From contig NZ_CP085307.1 of assembly GCF_020700235.1 (NCBI RefSeq), positions 434,001 to 498,000 on the forward strand: a stretch of DNA of 64,000 bases, read 5' to 3'. This document shows, piece after piece, positions 8,865 to 18,115 of this stretch. Source of the DNA: Haladaptatus pallidirubidus. Lineage in GTDB: Archaea; Halobacteriota; Halobacteria; Halobacteriales; Haladaptataceae. Each line of letters starts with the position of its first letter. Position 1 is the stretch's first letter. The translations under genes were made by a program, and so were the position numbers. Under the pieces are notes generated by a model. The model did no database searches. It was not told the origin of the DNA and worked only from the letters and a program-made list of their open reading frames with translations.

Positions 8865-9941
8865 ATGGAACTGTTAGACATTACACTCCGTGAAGGTGAG
8901 CAACGGTCCGGATATACGTACACCACCGAGCAAAAAATAGCTGTAGCAGAAAATCTGTCAGAATTGGGTATAGAATATATCCAGCTTGGGTTTCCTGTCG
9001 CTGACTCCCAGACAAAGGAAGTCTGTGCCGATCTTGATATTACGGCAAAAACGACTGGTATTGCGCGTGCAATTCAAAAGGATATCGATGCAGCAGCAGA
9101 TGCGGGAGTTGATGTTATTGACTTATTCGCTCCAACGAGTGATCTACAGCGCTCTCATATCCTTGGTGTGGATAGAGAAGAACTACTCTCACGTATCGAT
9201 GCCTCCCTAGATTACGCTCACGAAACTGGACGTGAGGTACATTTCTCCGCAATGGATGGATTTCGAACAGAGACCGGTTTCTTGAACGAAATAATTAGTC
9301 GTGTAAATGCAGACTACGTTACAATCGCCGATACCGTCGGATCGCAAACTCCGAGGATGGTCGAAGAAACGCTCACTGACCTCGCTACTGACTTATCCCA
9401 AATCGGAGTTCACTTTCATGATGACTTGGGCTTAGCGACGGCAAATGCACTTGCAGCGAGCAACTATGGAGTTGGTAAAATCGACGTGTCTGTTGCTGGT
9501 GTTGGAGAACGAGCAGGAAACACTGCCCTCGAAGAGTTTGTTATCGCCCAATCTCGGGAAGCCGATTTTACCGCGCTCGGTGTCGACGAAGGTCAATTGA
9601 TTCCCGCACTCGAATCGATTCTTGATATCCTTGACGAGGACATTGCACCACAGAAACCAATACTTGGGAAGGGAGTATTCGAACACGAATCTGGCCTCCA
9701 TACGGCTGCGATGCTAGATACTCCAGCCACATTCGAACCGTTTGACCCTGCAGATTTCGGCGGGCAACGACACTTGCTATTTGGGCCATCAACGGGAACA
9801 GGGGCAGCGAAGAAATTACTAGAACGAGCAAATCTGGATCCGACTGACAATCGAATCGAGCTCCTTCTTAGCGAACTCGAAAATCAAAATAAAGATCTTC
9901 ACCTCAAAGAGGCTGTTGCACTCGCGAAGGATGTCAGATAA
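8865..9941 (+). CDS. Homocitrate/citramalate-synthase-like enzyme (HMGL-like family)
   Basis: The ATG at 8865 gives 358 residues starting MELLDITLREGEQ, the usual family start; an ATG at 8805 would add 20 residues. It is a TIM barrel with the metal site DITLREGEQ, the HxH motif VHFHDDLGLA, GVGERAGNTALEEF and the post-barrel lid HESGLHTAAML. These enzymes condense acetyl-CoA with a 2-oxo acid. It lacks the roughly 120-residue regulatory domain of isopropylmalate synthase, and so resembles NifV-type homocitrate synthases in length. The 2-oxo acid is not determined. Its stop overlaps that of the convergent CoA-transferase by 8 bases; the two may act on related acyl-CoA/acid pairs (inference). 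Confidence 0.8.
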   Translation: MELLDITLREGEQRSGYTYTTEQKIAVAENLSELGIEYIQLGFPVADSQTKEVCADLDITAKTTGIARAIQKDIDAAADAGVDVIDLFAPTSDLQRSHILGVDREELLSRIDASLDYAHETGREVHFSAMDGFRTETGFLNEIISRVNADYVTIADTVGSQTPRMVEETLTDLATDLSQIGVHFHDDLGLATANALAASNYGVGKIDVSVAGVGERAGNTALEEFVIAQSREADFTALGVDEGQLIPALESILDILDEDIAPQKPILGKGVFEHESGLHTAAMLDTPATFEPFDPADFGGQRHLLFGPSTGTGAAKKLLERANLDPTDNRIELLLSELENQNKDLHLKEAVALAKDVR

Positions 9942-11121
9942 TCTGATCTGACGCCAGTTGTTCGATTGTTTCTGCTGAATATCCGAACTCGGTGAGAATC
10001 GCGATCGTATTTTCTCCTAACTGTGGAGGGTCTCGATTTTTTCCCTGCTGAAATCCAGTGCTTTGCGCCGGAAATCGAGGTACTTGAATCGCTGTTTCGT
10101 TCCCTTCTACAGTGTTTATTTCTGTAAGTGCATCAGTCATGTTTAGATGAGGATCGTCGACAACCTCTTGGAGGTTCTGCACCGGTGCTACCGGAACGCT
10201 CACATCACGGAGTCGAGAAACAAGCTCTTTTCGGTCGAACTGTTGAAATTCGGCCTGAAGTAATGTTACTAGTTCGTCGTCATTTTGCCGTCGATCCTCG
10301 ATTGTAGCGAATCGTTCATCATCATCAAATGGAAGGTCAAATTCCGTGCAAAGCCGTTTCCACTGACGTTCTGACGACGGCCCCACGAAAACCCACTTCT
10401 CGTCCTGGGTTTTGAAAACGTCATACGGCGACCAATTCGGGTGCCCTGCACCGAGAGAATCCGGGATATCGTCATAGGCTTGTGTATATGCTAACCAATA
10501 GCCCATCAGCGCAACCGTACTTTCGAACAGAGGAACCGTGATATGCTGTCCCGAGGCTGTTGTATCCCGCTGTCGAAGCGCACTAAGGATAGAGATTACG
10601 CCATACAGCGATGCAGCCATGTCAGCAATACTTGTTCCGGCACGGACGGGTGGCTGTCCGGGATTACCTGTCGTACTCATTAAGCCACTCATTGCCTCTG
10701 CAACCGGGTCAAGTGCTGGATAGTCCTCGTACGGTCCTGGATTAAAACCTTTAATCGAACAGTAGATGAGCTGTTCATTGTGCTCTTTCAAATCAGCATA
10801 GCCGATGTTTAGTCGATCAGTCGTGCCCGGCCCGAAATTCTCAACAATAACGTCTGCTTCCTTAACGAGGTCGATAAATACGGCATGCCCGCGATCGGCC
10901 TTCAGATTCAGTGTTAGACTCTTTTTATCACGGTTGACGTAGTTGAACGAGCTATTTCCAGTCGGGCTTGAATCACGCACAGCATCACCTCCATTTGGGT
11001 TTTCGATTTTGATCACTTCTGCACCGAGATCGGCGAGTGTGAGCGTACAGAAGGGGCCTGCAACGATATGGCCCAGCTCAAGGACGGTAATATCAGAAAG
11101 TGGCAAGTTATCGGTTGTCAT
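9934..11121 (-). CDS. Class III (CaiB/BaiF) CoA-transferase
   Basis: 395 residues from the ATG at 11121, whose ATGA overlaps the stop of the upstream ABC ATPase. Motifs: ITVLELGHIVAGPFCT and LADLGAEVIKIENP of the N-terminal Rossmann part, then VNRDKKSLTLNLK, and ALDPVAEAMSGLMSTTG, where the Asp is the residue that carries the acyl anhydride/CoA thioester in formyl-CoA transferase. These enzymes move CoA between two organic acids. It is translationally coupled to a sugar-type ABC importer, so it most likely activates the imported acid or its breakdown product. The donor and acceptor are not known; mesaconate- or citramalate-type transfer is one option given the neighbouring synthase. Confidence 0.88.
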   Translation of the reverse strand: MTTDNLPLSDITVLELGHIVAGPFCTLTLADLGAEVIKIENPNGGDAVRDSSPTGNSSFNYVNRDKKSLTLNLKADRGHAVFIDLVKEADVIVENFGPGTTDRLNIGYADLKEHNEQLIYCSIKGFNPGPYEDYPALDPVAEAMSGLMSTTGNPGQPPVRAGTSIADMAASLYGVISILSALRQRDTTASGQHITVPLFESTVALMGYWLAYTQAYDDIPDSLGAGHPNWSPYDVFKTQDEKWVFVGPSSERQWKRLCTEFDLPFDDDERFATIEDRRQNDDELVTLLQAEFQQFDRKELVSRLRDVSVPVAPVQNLQEVVDDPHLNMTDALTEINTVEGNETAIQVPRFPAQSTGFQQGKNRDPPQLGENTIAILTEFGYSAETIEQLASDQII

Positions 11122-12260
11122 TGTTCTGACCCCCATTGTGCTTGTGATTGGTTTTCAGTAAGCTCTTCACCGAACAGTTGCGTTGCTCCGTCCGCATCGA
11201 AGAAATAAAGATGATCCTTGTCGAATGATGCTGCAATCGACTCCCCAGGTGCGAGATCATCGGCGGCAGCAGAAACAATATCTAATCGTGTATCATCGAG
11301 CGTACGAGCATGAACTACAGACTCCGTTCCAAGGGGCTCGACAACCTCAACTGTCGCCTCGACTGAGTGGTCACCAGTTCCAAGCGAAAGATACTGTGGT
11401 CTAATCCCGATCTTGATATCGTCACCAGTAAACGCGGATAGATCCTGGTTTGGTAATGGGATTTCTAGTCCATGACCTGTGACCGCGGGTACCCCATCGA
11501 TGATTTCTATCCGGCATTCAAGAACATTCGTCGACGGTGTCCCAATAAATCGGGCAACGTATTCTGACGTCGGATAATCGAACAGGGTTTTCGGTGGATC
11601 GAACTGCTCAAGGGAACCCTCATTAAGCAAGACGACGTTATCACTCATCGTCATCGCTTCCGTTTGATCGTGCGTGACATAGACAATAGTCGTATCGAGT
11701 TCTTGGTGGAGTCGCTGAACTTCGACTCGCAACTCTGCTTTTAGTTTAGCATCGAGATCACTCATCGGCTCGTCTAAGAGAAGCACGTCAGGGTTCTGAA
11801 CGAAGGCGCTTCCGAGGGCGACACGCTGCTGTTGACCACCAGAGAGCTCAGCTGGTTTTTTGTCAAGCTGATCCGTGATTTGCAGCGTTCGGGCGGCCTC
11901 TTCGATTGATTCGTTGCGCTTGGCTTGTGAAACTCCTGCGATCTTCAATCCGTAGCCAATGTTTTCACGAACACTCATATGTGGGTAAAGTGCAATGCTT
12001 TGGAAAACCATTGCAATATTTCGCTCCTGTGGCCTGAGATTGGTCACCTCCTCCTCCCCGAAGTGGATTTGTCCACTTGTTGGCGTCTCTAACCCTGCAA
12101 GCATTCGGAGTGTTGTCGTCTTCCCACAGCCGGAGGGCCCAACGATAGTCGTAAAGGATCCTGCCGGGATATCGAGGGAGAGGTTGTCAATTGCTTCGAA
12201 CTCTTTACCGCCGGATTTGAACACTTTGCGTACGTCTGTAAGGTGGATTGATTTTGCCAT
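11118..12260 (-). CDS. ABC importer ATPase (MalK/UgpC type)
   Basis: 380 residues beginning MAKSIHLTDVRKVF at 12260, one base after the stop of the upstream permease. It shows Walker A GPSGCGKTT, signature LSGGQQQRV, Walker B VLLLDEPMSDLD and the switch His in YVTHDQTEAMTM. The last 140 residues form the OB-fold regulatory (TOBE) domain typical of carbohydrate importers, which may bind a regulator or tune transport. It energises the two permeases encoded upstream. Confidence 0.93.
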   Translation of the reverse strand: MAKSIHLTDVRKVFKSGGKEFEAIDNLSLDIPAGSFTTIVGPSGCGKTTTLRMLAGLETPTSGQIHFGEEEVTNLRPQERNIAMVFQSIALYPHMSVRENIGYGLKIAGVSQAKRNESIEEAARTLQITDQLDKKPAELSGGQQQRVALGSAFVQNPDVLLLDEPMSDLDAKLKAELRVEVQRLHQELDTTIVYVTHDQTEAMTMSDNVVLLNEGSLEQFDPPKTLFDYPTSEYVARFIGTPSTNVLECRIEIIDGVPAVTGHGLEIPLPNQDLSAFTGDDIKIGIRPQYLSLGTGDHSVEATVEVVEPLGTESVVHARTLDDTRLDIVSAAADDLAPGESIAASFDKDHLYFFDADGATQLFGEELTENQSQAQWGSEQ

Positions 12261-12261
12261 A

Positions 12262-13134
12262 TTACTCAAGACCTCCAACGCTGAACCCCTGGAGCAGGTA
12301 GTTTTGAAGGAACAATGCGATTAGGAAGGGTGGAATGCACATCAGAAACGAGACGGCCATTGTCTCGCTCCAGCCGACAGATACCCGATCAAGGAACAAG
12401 CTTGCGCCGACTGTAATCGTGTACATATTGTCGCTACTCATCACGACTCGAGCCATCGTGAAGTCATTCCACGCGACTGCGAACGAAAAAATCGCGGCTG
12501 AAATGTAGCCCGGCCGAGCCACCGGCAAGACAACATCTCGAACCGTGCGCCACCGACTTGCTCCCCGAACCCATGCCGACTCTTCGAGCGAAATCGGAAT
12601 GGTTTGGAAGTACTGCCACATCAACCAAATCGCAAAGGGCGTTGAAATCGCTGTCAACGAGAGCGTGAGTGCGAAATAGCTATTCAACAGTCCTGCCGTG
12701 TAGAAAAGCACGTACAACGGGATGGCGAGTACGATTGGGCTGAACATATACGAGAAAAGAACCGCACGTGCAGTGAGGCTCTTACCACGGAAATCGAACC
12801 GAGTAAGCCCATATCCGGCCGTGACAGCAATACTTGTCGAGAGAACCATTGAGCTTCCAGTGACGATGATACTGTTGGTCATATATCGAACTGTCTTTGT
12901 CGTGGTTAGCAACTCGTTGAAGTTCTGGAATGACAGTATCTGTGGGATCAAATTCACTTGTCCTCCAGAGAATACCACTTCAGGTGGTTGGAACGCTAAC
13001 AAGAGCATGATGTAGACCGGAATTGTGACGAAGATAGAAACGAGAATTGCTGTAGTATAGACTCCAACTCGTTTGATCTGCTGTTGTCTCTTCTGAGAAA
13101 CAAAGCTTCCCGCGCCCTTCGAGCTGGTAGCCAT
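12262..13134 (-). CDS. Carbohydrate ABC transporter permease (MalG-like)
   Basis: 290 residues with six membrane helices. The loop ESAWVRGASRWRTVRDVVLP with the EAA-type glycine docks on the ATPase. The N-terminal cytoplasmic tail is basic and precedes the first helix (TAILVSIFVTIPVYIMLL). The start ATG overlaps the stop of the upstream permease by one base (TAATG). It forms the membrane channel with the MalF-like protein. Confidence 0.92.
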   Translation of the reverse strand: MATSSKGAGSFVSQKRQQQIKRVGVYTTAILVSIFVTIPVYIMLLLAFQPPEVVFSGGQVNLIPQILSFQNFNELLTTTKTVRYMTNSIIVTGSSMVLSTSIAVTAGYGLTRFDFRGKSLTARAVLFSYMFSPIVLAIPLYVLFYTAGLLNSYFALTLSLTAISTPFAIWLMWQYFQTIPISLEESAWVRGASRWRTVRDVVLPVARPGYISAAIFSFAVAWNDFTMARVVMSSDNMYTITVGASLFLDRVSVGWSETMAVSFLMCIPPFLIALFLQNYLLQGFSVGGLE

Positions 13135-14045
13135 TACGCACCCACCTCCTCACTCGGATTGAACACTCGAAAGTAAACGGTTGCGACAATCGCGAGGAGG
13201 AAAAACATTATTCCAGCTAGTGCTGTTGCACCACCGAAGTTTACCTCGTTGAAGGCGAGCTGGTAAACCCGGATTGGGAGGGTTGTTGTTGTATTTAGTG
13301 GCCCTCCGTTTGTTGAGAGCCAAATAATATCGAATTTGTTGAACATCCATATCCCACGGACGAGGAGTATGATAAGAATCGCACCCCTCAGATGCGGGAA
13401 CGTGATATCACGGAACGCTTGCCACGTAGTGGCACCTTCAACTCGCGCTCGTTCGTACAAATCGGGATCAATTGCCTGAAGGCGGGCAAGAAGAATGAAA
13501 AACGAGAATGAGCCAAATTTCCAGACACTCGTCACAACAACTCCTGCCATCGCCCACTTGAGAGACGAGAAAAATCCAATTGGCTGGGCAAGGAGCCCAG
13601 CATCGACGAGAACCTGATTGAGGATTCCCACATTTGGATCGAGGATGAATTTCCATAGGAAGATCACCACTAGTGTTGGGATCAAATAGGGAAATATCAT
13701 CATCGTTCGTAGTATACTTCGACCTTTTATTCGCTGATTTACGACAAGTGCGAGCCCAAGTCCGACTAAGAGACTAAGAATTGTCGTGGAAAGGGCATAG
13801 ACAACGCTATTCCAGAGAAATGACCAAAAGTCAGGACTCGATAATAATTCAGTATAGTTGGCGAGCCCAACAAACGCAGCCTCCTGTGTGGGATTGGAGA
13901 AGAGACTCATATTGAGTGCATAGAGTATCGGGAGCACCCAAACAACGGTGAAAAATATTACAAGCGGTAGAAAGCAGACTAACAGTAAGAACCGACGTCC
14001 GCCGAAAAACCGTCGAGTTTGGACAGTTCGTATTTCCATACTCAT
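13134..14045 (-). CDS. Carbohydrate ABC transporter permease (MalF-like)
   Basis: 303 residues from the ATG at 14045, which overlaps the binding-protein stop by one base; this decides the start against an upstream in-frame alternative. The first helix is LLLVCFLPLVIFFTVVW, and five more follow. The EAA loop YERARVEGATTWQAFRDITFP is clear. It is the partner channel subunit of the MalG-like permease, and is placed second in a five-gene operon after the binding protein. Confidence 0.92.
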   Translation of the reverse strand: MSMEIRTVQTRRFFGGRRFLLLVCFLPLVIFFTVVWVLPILYALNMSLFSNPTQEAAFVGLANYTELLSSPDFWSFLWNSVVYALSTTILSLLVGLGLALVVNQRIKGRSILRTMMIFPYLIPTLVVIFLWKFILDPNVGILNQVLVDAGLLAQPIGFFSSLKWAMAGVVVTSVWKFGSFSFFILLARLQAIDPDLYERARVEGATTWQAFRDITFPHLRGAILIILLVRGIWMFNKFDIIWLSTNGGPLNTTTTLPIRVYQLAFNEVNFGGATALAGIMFFLLAIVATVYFRVFNPSEEVGA

Positions 14046-15361
14046 TAATTCTTCAACCCCCGTAGCTGCTTTGCGACCCAATCCACCGTCTGTTCGGGAG
14101 ACTTTCCACCAACAAGAAGTTGGTCAGCCGATTGTCCGAGCAACTGTTGACCGTATGCATCAGCCGCGACGATATTTGGTGCCCCGTCCTTTCCGGTCGC
14201 CAAGATCGTCGAGAACGAGTCCCAATTCTCTTTTACGAGTTTCATCACCGCTGGGTGGTTCTGAATCGTCTCGTTGTTCTTGACCGCTTCGCTGTTTAGT
14301 CCCTTCCGCGTGGGGGGGAACTGAAACAGCGGTGCCGAAAGGACGAAATCCATGAACTTATCCGACTTTGAGAAAAAGTCGGCAAAGGCCTTTGCACCCT
14401 CGGTTGCCTTTCCATCATTCCGAACGACGTGTCCTTCCATATACGCCCACCACTTGCTCCGCTTTGTGCCCTCTGGATGTGGGTACGGTGATGGGGACAA
14501 TTTCTCGACTAAGTCTGGGCGATTCTCAGCAATGGTTAAGATTGGTAGCCCGCCGACGCTTGCTATTGCTGCTGCATTTTCCTGCTGGAGCGCCTCAATT
14601 GCATCTCCCCATTCCCATCCACTACCGTTGGGGGAGTATTGGCTCATCGTTTTCAGCCACTGGTAGGTTTCGACTGCCTTCCGCCGATTAGCACCGTCGT
14701 CGATGGTGACTTGGATGTTATCAGATGGACCGTTATAGATCTCTACATCATTTTGCCACAGATATTGTGTGATCTGCGTGTCTGCGTTATTTGTCTGTCC
14801 AGATTGAGTAACAAACCCTTTGATGTTATGAGATTGAGAGACCTGTTTCGCCTCCGTCTCCCACTTAGACCAGGATTCTGGATTCGAACTATAGAGATCG
14901 TTTCGATACCAGAACATCAAGGGCTCGACCATTGTCGGTGCAAAGTATGATTCCCCATCCACATTGACTGGGTCTGGGAGTTCACTATCTTGGACAACAT
15001 TCGAAATTGCTGCCAAATCACCGTCTCTTTGATATCGGTATGCATCGGCAGAAGTATCAAAAATAAGATCTGGTGGGTTGCCGGCGGCCACCATTTTCTG
15101 TAATTGCTGATCTGTTGATGTCCCTTTTGATGTATACGTAACGTTCACTTTATAGTCATGATTCTTTTCGAACTCACCGATGATTTCGTTGATGACTTGT
15201 TTCGAATCGCCGCGGTCACTAAGATAGGAAATCGTTTTTCCTTTTCCATCACTATTGTTATTGCTTCCTGAAAGAATACTTGAACATCCCGTTAGCCCCA
15301 CAGCAGTTCCAGCGGTGGTTAGTCGGAGAAACCTTCGCCGACCCATGTTCCTAGTTGCCAT
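14045..15361 (-). CDS. Extracellular solute-binding lipoprotein (carbohydrate type, Tat-exported)
   Basis: 438 residues. The N-terminus MGRRRFLRL carries a twin-arginine motif, then a hydrophobic stretch ending in the lipobox LTGC with Cys26, so the protein is exported folded and lipid-anchored, as is usual in haloarchaea. A Ser/Asn-rich linker follows. The rest is family 1-like: SDRGDSKQVINEIIGEFEK, NPPDLIFDTSADAYRY and GFVTQSG fit the cluster that binds oligosaccharides or glycerol-phosphate-type ligands. It is the first gene of the transport operon. The ligand cannot be named from sequence. Confidence 0.92.
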   Translation of the reverse strand: MATRNMGRRRFLRLTTAGTAVGLTGCSSILSGSNNNSDGKGKTISYLSDRGDSKQVINEIIGEFEKNHDYKVNVTYTSKGTSTDQQLQKMVAAGNPPDLIFDTSADAYRYQRDGDLAAISNVVQDSELPDPVNVDGESYFAPTMVEPLMFWYRNDLYSSNPESWSKWETEAKQVSQSHNIKGFVTQSGQTNNADTQITQYLWQNDVEIYNGPSDNIQVTIDDGANRRKAVETYQWLKTMSQYSPNGSGWEWGDAIEALQQENAAAIASVGGLPILTIAENRPDLVEKLSPSPYPHPEGTKRSKWWAYMEGHVVRNDGKATEGAKAFADFFSKSDKFMDFVLSAPLFQFPPTRKGLNSEAVKNNETIQNHPAVMKLVKENWDSFSTILATGKDGAPNIVAADAYGQQLLGQSADQLLVGGKSPEQTVDWVAKQLRGLKN

Positions 15362-15417
15362 GACCTATACTAACATATGTGAGGAGAGTCTACTTTGTCC
15401 CTACACACGTAGGGTCA

Positions 15418-16083
15418 TTAAATACTATTATTGAGTATAAACTTCCGCTCCGCTGGAGCAGTAGCAGATTGTGTCTTCTTTTCGAGTGCATCAATTAACA
15501 ACTTTTTTTCTGCTTTCCGGAGATGCTCGAGGAACGTGGGATGCGCAATATCTAGCTCCGAAGCTAAATCCTGTGCTTCGATTTTTCGAGGCCAATCAAA
15601 ATATCCCGACACCAAAGCAAGTTCGATGACTTCTGCTTGTCTAGAAGAAAGTAGTCGTGATTGAGATTCAAACGGAGATAATTTACCGAGACTTACTGAA
15701 CCAATTTCGGAGAGTTCCGCAATTATCCTTTTCAAGTCTTCACGTCGGAATACGACGATATCAAAGATCCGCTGACTACCGTTGACTTTATCCATCCCAT
15801 CTAGCATCCCATGGTTCTGGCGGATGATTGGAAGCGCTCCACACGATTTTTTCGTCACGAGTAATCGACTTTCATCAAGCGCTTCAACCGATTTTACTTG
15901 TTCTGATGCAACCAGCTTTTCTTTAAGTAATGTTTGTTCCTCACCCGCTTCAATTACGAAAGTGATAAAATAGTCATCCCGGACTTCTTCCTGTGTGACA
16001 TTAAACGGCTGATCGCTTAGTGATGTGATTTCGCTCAAAATGCAGTCCTTTTGTAAATCGAAATAAATCTTAGCCCGGAACAT
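15418..16083 (-). CDS. Bat-type HTH_10 transcriptional regulator
   Basis: 221 residues. The N-terminal two thirds form the mixed alpha/beta domain found ahead of the HTH in haloarchaeal bacterio-opsin-activator homologues. The C-terminus has the HTH_10 signature: LLSSRQAEVIELALVSGYFDWPRKI followed by LASELDIAHPTFLEHLRKAEKKLL. It sits 56 bases upstream of the binding-protein gene on the same strand and may be its pathway-specific activator; it could also be co-transcribed with the operon. Confidence 0.88.
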   Translation of the reverse strand: MFRAKIYFDLQKDCILSEITSLSDQPFNVTQEEVRDDYFITFVIEAGEEQTLLKEKLVASEQVKSVEALDESRLLVTKKSCGALPIIRQNHGMLDGMDKVNGSQRIFDIVVFRREDLKRIIAELSEIGSVSLGKLSPFESQSRLLSSRQAEVIELALVSGYFDWPRKIEAQDLASELDIAHPTFLEHLRKAEKKLLIDALEKKTQSATAPAERKFILNNSI

Positions 16084-17046
16084 ATTCTGTGTCCATCATT
16101 GTTATGTGCCCCAGCAAAATAGCCCTATTTCTTAAATTTATGAACTATCGTTGTCCAGTATAGGGTATGTAGGTCACCAAACTACTGATATTCCCCCCTT
16201 TCCTTCGGTGAATTCGAAAAGAATGCGTTCTCATTGATTCCGCTGCATGCCATCTAACAATTGCCACCATTCCTTATCGGTGCTGGTACGATTGCTGCTG
16301 GCGCAACTGGTATTAGGATGGCAATACCATTTGTAATATATGTGAGTTCACCGACTGTCGTTAGACGAACGTCTGACATACCTCGATAAAATTCGAAAAT
16401 GTATATATTATATAATCCAATATATGGTAATTATGCCTCGAGAAAACCCAACAAACTCGATCGGACAACCGATCTGTGGATATATCGATCACGTTTCCGA
16501 CGAACCGTGCCAGTGTGTCGTCCCCTCTCCCGGGAGAGTATGTCCGCGACACAGAACATGACGAGAAATAATTGGCGATCGGTTTCCGGCTCCTTCCGAA
16601 GCTGAAATAGGGCAACATTGTCGACGTCGAGGCCTGATTCAATATCGGCAGGTCTGCGGTCGAATGTCGACTGCACATCGTCGATATGTTGTTCGGTACG
16701 CGTGCTCCTCACCGGCGAACACCGCATTGCGAATCGACTGCAGACGGTCGTCTTCTCCGGAGAGTGCTCGCTCATCGGTCACACTTTGCGGGCGAAAGAG
16801 ACGCGGATCCGCGAACTCCCATCGTAGCAATTGCTCCCGCGGCTAGGTTGCGCAACATGGTACGTCGTTTGAGCGACGGCTGGGAAATTTCCTCATCTGT
16901 ACTAACGTTCTCCTTTTTCTACCCAATTTGTATTTGTAGCAAACAGTATATTATTTGTAAAAAATCATCCCGCATCGATTCAGATGAGTGTATACTCACT
17001 CGTTCTTCTAAACGCAATAGAGGGACGTTCAGGCCATGCATGGACG
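16084..17046. other. Long gap; possible frameshifted minus-strand relic at 16431-16860
   Basis: There is no clear gene. On the minus strand, one frame reads FADPRLFRPQSVTDERALSG to about 16700 and a second frame continues HIDDVQSTFDRRPADIESG and FQLRKEPETDRQLFL down to 16431. Together they resemble one acidic haloarchaeal protein broken by a frameshift, but I recognise no family. The flanks 16090-16420 and 16870-17040 are AT-rich and hold nothing I can support beyond promoters. Confidence 0.3.
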
Positions 17047-17859
17047 TCACCCCCGGAACAATCCTCGGAAACGATCAACCAACCCACCTTCGACGGCAAA
17101 GACCGCATCCATCTCTTCGTCAGTGAGTTCGAAGTCAAAGACGTCGAGATTTTCCTGCAGGTGCTCGGCACTCGAGGCTTTGGGAATTGCGATAACATTC
17201 GACTGTTGAAGCAGCCATCGTAACGCGACTTGTGCGCCGGTCTTGCCGTACCGTTCGCCGATAGCGACAAGCGTCTCGTCGTTCGCAACACGGCCTTTTG
17301 CCAGCGGTGTGTATGCGGTGAGACTCACATCCCGGTCGATACAGAACTCGAGCAGTTCGTCTTGGCGATTGTATGGATTGTACTTCACTTGGTTCGTGAC
17401 GAGCGGCGTCGCCGACGCCTCTATCGCGGCCTTTGTTTGCTTGACCGAAAAGTTACTGACGCCGATATGGTGCACGAGACTACGCTCTTGCAGGTCGTTC
17501 ATCGCCTCGATAGTCTCTGCGATTGGAGTGCGGTTACTCGGCGCGTGAATCAACAATAGATCGATATACGCCATGTTAAGCCGGTCAAGACTTGCCTCGA
17601 CCGACGAGAGCGCTTTTTCGGATGCCAAATTGCTGCGGTTGAGTTTCGTCGTCACGAAAACATCTGCACGATCGACAGCAGCAGCCGCGATACCCGCTCC
17701 GACGGCGTCTTCGTTACCGTACATCTGTGCGGTATCTACGTGCCGGTAGCCCAACTCTAGCGCCTGCTTGACGGCCACACGGCATTTTCGGCCAGTCATC
17801 GGGGCGGTTCCCAGACCGAGAATAGGAATGGTGGCGTCGTCGATGGTCACAGACAGCAT
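17047..17859 (-). CDS. Aldo/keto reductase
   Basis: 270 residues, a complete (beta/alpha)8 oxidoreductase of the small aldo/keto reductase type (2,5-diketogluconate-reductase-like). Catalytic residues are visible: D42 and Y47 in HVDTAQMYGNE, Lys in VTTKLN, and His in LLLIHAP. The NADP(H)-binding end AIPKASSAEHLQENLDVFDF is present. It reduces a carbonyl of a sugar or small aldehyde/ketone; the precise substrate is open. It stands alone, with about 1 kb of degraded DNA on one side and a GvpH-like gene on the other. Confidence 0.92.
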   Translation of the reverse strand: MLSVTIDDATIPILGLGTAPMTGRKCRVAVKQALELGYRHVDTAQMYGNEDAVGAGIAAAAVDRADVFVTTKLNRSNLASEKALSSVEASLDRLNMAYIDLLLIHAPSNRTPIAETIEAMNDLQERSLVHHIGVSNFSVKQTKAAIEASATPLVTNQVKYNPYNRQDELLEFCIDRDVSLTAYTPLAKGRVANDETLVAIGERYGKTGAQVALRWLLQQSNVIAIPKASSAEHLQENLDVFDFELTDEEMDAVFAVEGGLVDRFRGLFRG

Positions 17860-18115
17860 AGCGCATGTACGATGTGCAACTACACGGTGTTTTTGGGCGT
17901 TCGATTATCGCCAAATTACCATCAAAAACCCCCAAAATCGAGGTCCGGGCAGCCTATTTGTATCGGCAGACTCCTCGTCGTCGCTCGTGAGCTGTTCAGT
18001 ATGCGTCTCGACTTTCCAGGTCAGCGTATCCTCAACTGATGTTTTATAATCTACAGTCGAATATTCACGAATGTCGATGTTACTGACAGATGAGAATATA
18101 ACTAACCCTGGTAGG

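Noticed and set aside
16686..17126. Plus-strand frame of 146 codons
   Set aside because: It lies opposite a possible minus-strand relic, is Arg/Ser-rich and shows no domain; the composition is that of an antisense frame.
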